Positions 1-5,311 of a stretch of DNA of 6,060 nucleotides are shown here, piece after piece. Position numbers and translations under genes: made by a program. The stretch is taken from the NCBI GenBank assembly GCA_025353235.1, contig JANXQZ010000962.1, positions 1 through 6,060 on the forward strand. Direction: 5' to 3'. The DNA comes from Bryobacterales bacterium (GTDB taxonomy: Bacteria; Acidobacteriota; Terriglobia; Bryobacterales; Bryobacteraceae). The notes beneath the pieces are model-generated. The model had not been told where the DNA came from and made no database searches. It worked only from the letters and a program-made list of their open reading frames with translations. The stretch's first letter is position 1; each line of letters opens with the position of its first letter.

Positions 1-1994
1 GGAATCTGGTGTTCATGCAGTTCGACCGGTCCGCCGATGGCGTTATGACTCCCTTGCCCCGCCCTTCCATCGATACGGGCTTGGGTCTGGAACGAATTGC
101 CGCAGTCCTGCAGGGCAAGGTTACGAACTATGACACGGACCTGCTGCGTCCGATTATCGACCGCGCGGCCGATCTGATCGGCGTCTCCTATGGCGAAAAC
201 GAGCGGGTGGACGTGGCCCTCCGCATCAATGCGGATCATGCCCGCGCCACTGCATTCCTCATCAACGATGGAGTGCTGCCCTCGAACGAAGGTCGCGGCT
301 ACGTGCTGCGCAAAATCATGCGCCGGGCGATTCGCAATGCCGGGATGGTTGGCCGCCGCGACCCATACCTTTATCAACTGACTGGATTCGTTGCCGAACT
401 GATGAAGCTTGGCTATCCCGAAATGATGGACAGCATCCAACGGGTTGCGCGCGTGGTGAAGGACGAGGAGAACCGTTACGCGACCACTTTTCAAGTGGCG
501 GAGAAGGTGTTTGTCGACGAGGCGAAGTCGGCTGTTGGCGGTGTTCTTCCGGGTGCGGTTGCTTTCAAGCTCTACGACACTTACGGACTTGCGCTCGATG
601 AGCAGGAGGAAATGGCTCGCGAGCGCGGCCTCAGCATCGACCGCTTCGGATTCGGCGAAGAAATGGAGGTCCAGCGAACTCGCGCTCGCGCCAGTTGGCG
701 AGGCGGCGATAAAGCTCAGGTGGCGCCCATCTATAAGGAGCTTCCCTCAACTGAATTTATTGGGCGGGAAACTCTGGACTCGCCGGTCACTGTGTTGCGG
801 GTTCTGGAGCACCAGGGGAACACCGAACTCGTCTTTGATAAGACGCCTTTTTACGCAGAAGCTGGCGGTCAGGTGGGCGATACGGGGGTATTAGTGGCGC
901 CCGATACTGGCGAGCGTGTCGCGATTGTCGAGAACACTTACAAACCTGCACTGGGGGCGGTGGTGCATCGGGTTCATGCCGCGGTTCCCATCCAAGAAGG
1001 GGACGTACTTGTGGCGAAAGTGGATCGGCCTGTGCGGGATTCCACTATGCGCAACCATACTGCGACGCACCTGTTGCATGCCGCATTGCGAACCGTCTTG
1101 GGCACGCATGTGAAGCAGGCTGGAAGCGTGGTGGAGCCCGGTCGGCTGCGGTTCGACTTTACGCATTACACGGCTCTGGATGCGTCGGAGTTGGCGGAGG
1201 TGGAGCGGCTCACGAATGAAGAGATCCTGAAGAACGTCGCGGTGCATACCGACGTGATGGATTTGGAGATGGCACTCTCCACTGGAGCGATGGCGCTGTT
1301 CGGGGAGAAGTATGGCGAGAAGGTTCGCGTGGTTAAGATCGAGGGCTTTAGTAAAGAGCTTTGCGGCGGAACGCATGTGAGCCGGACCGGCGATATTGGA
1401 CTCTGCAAGATCGTGTATGAGGGGAGTATTTCGGCTGGCGTTCGACGCATCGAGGCCATTACCGGAGAGGGTGCGCTGGGCCGTTTTCAGGATGCTCTGC
1501 GATCGCTGCATCAGGTGAGCGATTTGGTGCATGCGCCCGAGTCGGAATTGATGCCGCAGTTAGAACGGCTGCTGGAAGAGAAGCGCGTTCTGGAAAAGCG
1601 CGTGGAGCAGATGAAGGATAAGTTGGCGCAGGCCGAGGTCGCCGGGCTGGAATCGGAAGCTCGGATGATTCATGGGGTAAAGGTGGTGGCTGCTCGGGTT
1701 TCCGGCATGGATCGCGGGCAGCTTCGGACGCTAGCCGATTCGTTGCGCATTAAGTTCAAGTCTGGGGTGATTGTGCTGGCTTCTGCGGAGGATTCCAGCG
1801 TTTCAATTGTTACAACTGTCACGAAGGATTTGACGTCGAAGGTTCATGCGGGAAAGCTGGCGGGGTCGCTCGCACAGGCGGTGGGTGGCAAAGGTGGGGG
1901 GCGTCCCGATATGGCGGAAGCGGGTGGAAAGAATCCCGAAGCACTGGCTGAGGCGCTCGCTGCGGTGTACGCCAGCGTGGAGGCGATGCTGTAG
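1..1994 (+). CDS. alaS: Alanyl-tRNA synthetase, 3' part (N-terminus outside window)
   Basis: Cytoplasmic class II aminoacyl-tRNA synthetase that charges tRNA-Ala and hydrolyses mischarged Ser/Gly-tRNA. The frame is already open at base 1 and reads NLVFMQFDR, a conserved internal AlaRS segment, so the GTG at 9 is an internal Val and not a start. Roughly 210-220 N-terminal residues (class II motifs 1 and 2) lie outside, judged from the usual length of about 875 aa. Numbering from the codon at 9: class II motif 3 is DTGLGLERIAAVLQ (22-35); the editing domain carries the zinc site H350xxxH354 and C452GGTH456; a heptad-like coiled coil lies at about 515-555; the C-Ala domain ends with the Gly-rich GGKGGGRPDMAEAGGK segment (about 630-645) and closes normally at TAG. 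All visible signature residues are intact. The stop codon lies inside the left arm of a palindromic repeat. Identification is essentially certain. Confidence 0.98.
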   Translation, partial: NLVFMQFDRSADGVMTPLPRPSIDTGLGLERIAAVLQGKVTNYDTDLLRPIIDRAADLIGVSYGENERVDVALRINADHARATAFLINDGVLPSNEGRGYVLRKIMRRAIRNAGMVGRRDPYLYQLTGFVAELMKLGYPEMMDSIQRVARVVKDEENRYATTFQVAEKVFVDEAKSAVGGVLPGAVAFKLYDTYGLALDEQEEMARERGLSIDRFGFGEEMEVQRTRARASWRGGDKAQVAPIYKELPSTEFIGRETLDSPVTVLRVLEHQGNTELVFDKTPFYAEAGGQVGDTGVLVAPDTGERVAIVENTYKPALGAVVHRVHAAVPIQEGDVLVAKVDRPVRDSTMRNHTATHLLHAALRTVLGTHVKQAGSVVEPGRLRFDFTHYTALDASELAEVERLTNEEILKNVAVHTDVMDLEMALSTGAMALFGEKYGEKVRVVKIEGFSKELCGGTHVSRTGDIGLCKIVYEGSISAGVRRIEAITGEGALGRFQDALRSLHQVSDLVHAPESELMPQLERLLEEKRVLEKRVEQMKDKLAQAEVAGLESEARMIHGVKVVAARVSGMDRGQLRTLADSLRIKFKSGVIVLASAEDSSVSIVTTVTKDLTSKVHAGKLAGSLAQAVGGKGGGRPDMAEAGGKNPEALAEALAAVYASVEAML

Positions 1995-2055
1995 GGCAGG
2001 ATGGCATCCTGCGGCCGATTGCCAATCGGCCGGCAGCTTAACAAGCTGCCCTACA
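1990..2055. repeat. 66-bp compound palindrome (REP/MITE-like) at the alaS 3' end
   Basis: Read directly: terminal 10-bp perfect inverted repeats TGTAGGGCAG (1990-1999) and CTGCCCTACA (2046-2055). Inside are three back-to-back hairpins: 1996-2003/2005-2012 (8 bp, GCAGGATG), 2013-2021/2023-2031 (9 bp, GGCCGATTG, one central base) and 2032-2039/2043-2050 (8 bp, GGCAGCTT, loop AAC). The left half and the reverse complement of the right half match except for the loop regions of the side hairpins and one extra base, so the whole element is one imperfect palindrome centred at 2022. It could form a cloverleaf closed by TGTAG/CTACA. No U-tract follows, so it is not a canonical intrinsic terminator, although it may still attenuate transcription or protect the alaS mRNA 3' end. 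A dispersed REP-like element is the favoured inference; no second copy is present in this window. Confidence 0.8.
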
Positions 2056-2060
2056 CAGAT

Positions 2061-2071
2061 GTGGTAACCAC
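2061..2071. repeat. Small perfect palindrome GTGGT-A-ACCAC upstream of ypdA
   Basis: Five-bp arms flank one central A, lying between the large palindrome and the ribosome binding site of the flavoprotein gene. It could be a short operator half-pair or part of the 5' leader, but a 5-bp palindrome can occur by chance. No convincing -35/-10 pair is visible nearby. Confidence 0.25.
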
Positions 2072-2072
2072 C

Positions 2073-2078
2073 GGGGGA
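2073..2078 (+). promoter_or_regulatory. Ribosome binding site for the ypdA-like gene
   Basis: A purine run GGGGGA ends 9 nt before the ATG at 2088. It is the only clear Shine-Dalgarno-like sequence in the plus-strand trio; the two downstream genes have none and appear to depend on translational coupling. It supports the ATG at 2088 as the start. Confidence 0.6.
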
Positions 2079-2087
2079 AATTAGATA

Positions 2088-3059
2088 ATGTACGACGCCA
2101 TTATTGTGGGCGCAGGCCCTACCGGTCTCGCCTGCGGGATAGAACTGAAGAAGCGCGGTCAGAACGCGCTCATCATCGACAAGGGCTGCCTGTGCAACTC
2201 GCTCTACCATTACCCTACGCATATGGTGTTTTTCACCACCCCTGAACTGCTCGAGATCGGGGGCATTCCGATGACCTCCCTGAACGAGAAACCAGGCCGC
2301 ACCGAGGCGTTGAAATATTATCGGCGCGTGGCCGAGTACTTTAAGCTCACCGTGCATCAGTACGAGGCGGTTCACTCGATTGCCGGCGAGGATGGCGAGT
2401 TTACCGTGACTACCAGCAAGGGGGCGTATCATTCGCGGAAGATCGTTCTCGCCACCGGGTATTACGATCTACCGAACAAGCTCAACGTGCCCGGTGAGAA
2501 CCTCGCCAAAGTAATCCACTATTACAAGGAGCCGCATCCTTATTACGATCACGAGGTGGTGGTTGTGGGCGCCAAGAATTCAGCATCCATAGCAGCGTTA
2601 GAACTGTATTGGACAGGGGCGCGCGTAAGCTTAGTCCATCGCGGGTCCGCGATTCACGGCAACGTCAAGTATTGGATCAAGCCCAACATTGAAAATCGCA
2701 TCAAAAACGGCGAGATTACTGGATACTTCAACTCGCGTGTTGCGGCGATTCGGGAGGGAGAAGTGGATCTTCAAACACCATCAGGACTTCAGACCATCAA
2801 GAACGACTTCGTCTTCGCGCTGATCGGCTATCATCCCGATCTCGACTTCATGGAACGGCTCGGAATCAGGCTCGATCCCGCTACCCAGCGACCTAATACC
2901 GATCCAAATACGCTGGAGAGCGACCGACCTGGCATCTACCTCGCGGGTGTGATTGTGGCGGGCATGCACACGAACGAAATCTTCATCGAGAACGGTCGCT
3001 TTCATGGTGAGAAGATCGCCGAAGCCATCGCGCAGCGCCAGTTGGTATCATCGTGCTGA
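2088..3059 (+). CDS. ypdA: YpdA-family FAD/NAD(P)H oxidoreductase (bacillithiol disulfide reductase-like)
   Basis: A 323-aa two-Rossmann flavoprotein, full length for YpdA/Bdr, the family proposed to reduce bacillithiol disulfide with NADPH in the cytoplasm. Visible: FAD-binding GAGPTG at 8-13; the family-typical NSLYHYPTHMVFFTTPELLEIG block at 37-58; LATGYYDLPN at 121-130; a second dinucleotide-binding motif GAKNSA at 161-166; the FAD-proximal C-terminal ALIGYHPD (244-251) and GIYLAGVIVAGMHTNE (282-297). The CxxC of thioredoxin reductases is absent, as is normal for YpdA. Firmicutes enzymes have Cys in the GGGPCG loop; here that position is Thr12, with Cys at 16, 34, 36 and 323 instead. The start ATG has a good RBS. 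It is the first gene of a probable three-gene unit and its TGA overlaps the next ATG. Family assignment is strong; use of bacillithiol is inferred, since no bsh gene is in view. Confidence 0.9.
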   Translation: MYDAIIVGAGPTGLACGIELKKRGQNALIIDKGCLCNSLYHYPTHMVFFTTPELLEIGGIPMTSLNEKPGRTEALKYYRRVAEYFKLTVHQYEAVHSIAGEDGEFTVTTSKGAYHSRKIVLATGYYDLPNKLNVPGENLAKVIHYYKEPHPYYDHEVVVVGAKNSASIAALELYWTGARVSLVHRGSAIHGNVKYWIKPNIENRIKNGEITGYFNSRVAAIREGEVDLQTPSGLQTIKNDFVFALIGYHPDLDFMERLGIRLDPATQRPNTDPNTLESDRPGIYLAGVIVAGMHTNEIFIENGRFHGEKIAEAIAQRQLVSSC

Positions 3060-3913
3060 TGATTCAATCCAGACGCGATTTCGCAAAGCTGGCGATGGCC
3101 GCCGTGCCTCTATCGAGTGCCTTCGCCAAGATGATCGATTCTAAGTTTAACGGCGTTATGGTGGGGACGCAGAGCTACAGCTTTCGAGACCGCCCGCTCG
3201 ACGAGGCCATCCAGGCCATGAAGGACATCGGGATCGGCTACACCGAACTGTGGCAAGGCCACTTGGAACCGAAGGATCGGGACGAAGCTAAGAAGTGGCG
3301 CGAGGATCCGCCCATCGAAGAGCTCAAGGCGGCGCGCAAGAAGTTCGACGATGCAGGAATCATGATCTACGCGTTTAACTATAGTTTCCGCGAGAATTTC
3401 ACGGACGCCGAGATTGAGAACGGGTTCAAGATCTCGAAGGCGTTGGGCGTTTCGCGCATCACGGCTTCGTCGAACGTAACCACGTCAAAACGGATTGATC
3501 CGTTTGCTCAGAAGTACAAGACCTACGTCGGCATGCACAACCACGACAGCATGAAGGAGAACGAATTCTCCACGCCGGCAGATTTTGCCAAGGCCATGGA
3601 AGGTCGCTCGAAGTACATCAAGATCAACCTCGATATCGGCCATTTCACTGCGGCAAATTTCGATCCGGTGGCATTCCTTCAGGAGCATCACGCCGATATC
3701 CTGACTCTCCATTTCAAAGATCGGAAGAAAGATCACGGTGCCAACATGCCGTTCGGCGAGGGCGACACCAACATCAAGGGAGTGCTGGATGTGCTGAAGA
3801 CGAAGCACTATGCGATTCCGGCGATGATCGAATACGAGTACGGCAAGAAGGGGATGGACACGGTGGCGGAAGTAAAGAAGTCGTTCGAGTTCATGAAGCA
3901 AGCGCTGGCGTAA
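3059..3913 (+). CDS. Sugar phosphate isomerase/epimerase-like TIM-barrel protein with Tat signal
   Basis: A 284-aa protein of the xylose isomerase-like/AP endonuclease 2 TIM-barrel superfamily (COG1082 type). I chose the ATG at 3059, which overlaps the ypdA stop (TGATG), over the in-frame GTG at 3053, because it places SRRDFAK at residues 4-10. This is a near-consensus twin-arginine motif, followed by a hydrophobic stretch (11-20) and a possible AFA cleavage site (21-23), so export is predicted. Likely metal or active-site residues by family analogy: E63 in ELWQGH, H160/H162 in GMHNHD, D192 and H195 in NLDIGHF, H218 in LHFKDRK, E258/E260 in IEYEYG. Family members act on sugars, inositol derivatives or keto-sugars; the substrate cannot be read here. 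No Shine-Dalgarno is evident, so translation is probably coupled to ypdA. The signal could alternatively be a retained membrane anchor. Confidence 0.87.
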   Translation: MIQSRRDFAKLAMAAVPLSSAFAKMIDSKFNGVMVGTQSYSFRDRPLDEAIQAMKDIGIGYTELWQGHLEPKDRDEAKKWREDPPIEELKAARKKFDDAGIMIYAFNYSFRENFTDAEIENGFKISKALGVSRITASSNVTTSKRIDPFAQKYKTYVGMHNHDSMKENEFSTPADFAKAMEGRSKYIKINLDIGHFTAANFDPVAFLQEHHADILTLHFKDRKKDHGANMPFGEGDTNIKGVLDVLKTKHYAIPAMIEYEYGKKGMDTVAEVKKSFEFMKQALA

Positions 3914-3915
3914 CC

Positions 3916-4737
3916 TTGAGTCGAGCTAAACCGCTTCCGGGCTGGCTCACTGGACTCGTCTGTGCGGGCGTCTTCACTGCGCTCGTGGTTCTGGAATTGC
4001 GTCGCCCGCTGCGCAAGTCAGTGGAACCGAAGCTCCGGCGGGACGTGCGCAATCTTGCCATTGCAGGTATTGGCGGCTTGGCGCTCGCATTCGCTGAGAA
4101 GCCCGTCGCTCAACCCCTGTCGGCCATGGTTCACCGCAAGCGCTGGGGTCTGTTGCAGCGCTGGCCGCTTCCGCCGTGGCTCGAAGTCGCGCTTGCTGTG
4201 ATTCTGATGGACTACACGCTGTATTGGTGGCATGTTCTGACGCATCGCGTCCCATGGCTGTGGCGCTTCCATATGGTTCATCACGTGGACCTCGATCTGG
4301 ATGCATCCACAGCCATCCGCTTCCACTTCGGAGAACTAACCCAATCTGTAGCCTGGCGCGCCGCTCAGATCGTGTTCATCGGAGTGGGTCCGCTATCGCT
4401 ATCGGTATGGCAGACGCTGCTCTTCGTATCGATTCTGTTTCATCACTCCAATGTGCGGCTCTCGCTTGCATCGGAACGCAGGCTGAATCGGTTCTGCGTT
4501 ACGCCGCGCATGCACGGCATCCATCATTCGATGGTCGAGGGGGAAGCGAATGCAAACTGGTCTAGCGGATTCACGATCTGGGACCGGCTGCATGGCACGC
4601 TGAAGCTGGACGTACCGCAGGATGAGATTGTGATCGGAGTGCCCGCGTTCAGCAGGCCTGACGACGTTACGTTCGGGAAGGCGTTGGCGATTCCTTTCTA
4701 TTCCAGGTCGGACTTTACAGGCAAGTCGAATGCCTGA
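3916..4737 (+). CDS. Fatty acid hydroxylase/sterol desaturase family membrane protein
   Basis: A 273-aa integral membrane protein with the histidine clusters of the di-iron fatty acid hydroxylase/sterol desaturase superfamily: H106xxxH110 (HVLTH), H119xxH122H123 (HMVHH), H176H177 and H200xxH203H204 (HGIHH). The family inserts or removes functional groups on lipid chains, sterols or carotenoids using O2. Hydrophobic segments lie at about 11-28, 46-61, 88-104 and 146-175, with the His boxes on hydrophilic stretches, as expected. The start is taken as TTG at 3916, two nt after the preceding TAA, because the next in-frame ATG (residue 71) would delete the first two membrane segments; the GTG at 3985 would cut the first. 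There is no strong RBS, so translational coupling is likely. The last 40 bp overlap the convergent Uma2 gene. The lipid substrate is unknown. Confidence 0.88.
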   Translation: MSRAKPLPGWLTGLVCAGVFTALVVLELRRPLRKSVEPKLRRDVRNLAIAGIGGLALAFAEKPVAQPLSAMVHRKRWGLLQRWPLPPWLEVALAVILMDYTLYWWHVLTHRVPWLWRFHMVHHVDLDLDASTAIRFHFGELTQSVAWRAAQIVFIGVGPLSLSVWQTLLFVSILFHHSNVRLSLASERRLNRFCVTPRMHGIHHSMVEGEANANWSSGFTIWDRLHGTLKLDVPQDEIVIGVPAFSRPDDVTFGKALAIPFYSRSDFTGKSNA

Positions 4738-5288
4738 GCGTAGATGTCGGACAGCGCGAGGGTGCATCCAACTGAGGTCAGCGTAACCGAACTCTCCATC
4801 CCGCGATATTCGCGAAAGATCCAACTCTCATCGTTTTGGCGGGTGAAGACCTCGACGTGCGGAGTCTTCAAGTGAGATAACACGTACTCCTGGAGAGATG
4901 CGATTTCCCGATAGACTTCAAATTTCTTGCCGCGATCATACGCGGACGTTGACGGCGAGAGCACTTCTACCACGAGGGTTGGATTGGTAAAAAGGTCGTC
5001 CGCATTGCCGTGAAGAGCAACCGGGCCGCAAGCGACTGAGATGTCCGAGTAAACATACCTCCCCCGCACGGTTCGGATTCGCATATCGGAGGAAAATACA
5101 GTGCAATTTCCGCCTCGAAGTTTCAACATCAGCTCAAATCCCCAATTCATCCCAACTTTGGAATGCCTGGCCGATCCGCCAGACATCGCAAACATCTCGC
5201 CATCTATGTACTCGCTCTTGTATTCGGCGGCGCGGTCCAAGCGAAGATACTCTTCCTCGCTGATACGCGTCAGGGGTTGACTAGCCAT
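4698..5288 (-). CDS. Uma2-family putative nuclease-fold protein
   Basis: A 196-aa protein of the Uma2 family (DUF820, PD-(D/E)xK-like fold; biological role largely unknown). Visible family signatures: N-terminal EEEYLRLDRAAEYKSEYIDGE-type block (11-31, with YIDGE), MSGGSARHSKV (35-45), the acidic residue D82 in YVYSDISVA (position of the usual 'PD'), E108 in the hallmark VVEVLSPSTSAYDRGKKFEVYR stretch (106-127), and Lys121/122, candidates for the catalytic lysine. All the residues expected for an active site are present. Length is normal for the family. The ATG at 5288 is chosen because the sequence begins as usual for these proteins; no clear Shine-Dalgarno precedes it. It lies 23 nt downstream of the kinase stop in the same direction, so co-transcription is likely. 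Its end overlaps the convergent desaturase-like gene. Many bacteria carry numerous Uma2 paralogues; DNase activity is inferred from fold only. Confidence 0.87.
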   Translation of the reverse strand: MASQPLTRISEEEYLRLDRAAEYKSEYIDGEMFAMSGGSARHSKVGMNWGFELMLKLRGGNCTVFSSDMRIRTVRGRYVYSDISVACGPVALHGNADDLFTNPTLVVEVLSPSTSAYDRGKKFEVYREIASLQEYVLSHLKTPHVEVFTRQNDESWIFREYRGMESSVTLTSVGCTLALSDIYAQAFDLPVKSDLE

Positions 5289-5311
5289 AACAACATTATT
5301 TCAAAACTCAG

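Noticed and set aside
9..11. GTG as the start of a 661-aa protein
   Set aside because: The frame is open to base 1 and encodes conserved AlaRS sequence before it; the gene is truncated by the window edge.
891..1532. Minus-strand 213-aa reading frame within alaS
   Set aside because: An antisense shadow of the AlaRS editing domain, rich in His/Arg/Gln as expected from a GC-rich reverse complement.
1990..2055. The palindrome as a canonical Rho-independent terminator
   Set aside because: The hairpins are strong, but no T-tract follows on either strand and the multi-hairpin arrangement is atypical.
1990..2055. The cloverleaf-capable element as a tRNA or CRISPR repeat
   Set aside because: There is no T-loop, anticodon loop or CCA-type features, and only one copy with no spacers.
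1846..2067. Plus-strand 73-aa reading frame running through the palindrome
   Set aside because: It is out of frame with alaS and ends inside the repeat region; its composition is that of a repeat translated by chance.
1803..2432. Minus-strand 209-aa reading frame over the alaS-ypdA junction
   Set aside because: Antisense to two well-supported genes, spans the palindrome, and has no recognisable domain.
3485..3901. Minus-strand 138-aa reading frame within the TIM-barrel gene
   Set aside because: Antisense shadow with no recognisable motif or RBS.
4399..4824. Minus-strand 141-aa reading frame over the hydroxylase/Uma2 junction
   Set aside because: Overlaps two supported genes and resembles no family I know.
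5289..5311. A dedicated promoter for the Uma2 gene in the AT-rich 23-nt gap
   Set aside because: A TTGAAA-like hexamer is present on the minus strand, but there is no room for a spaced -10 before the ATG; co-transcription with the kinase is simpler.
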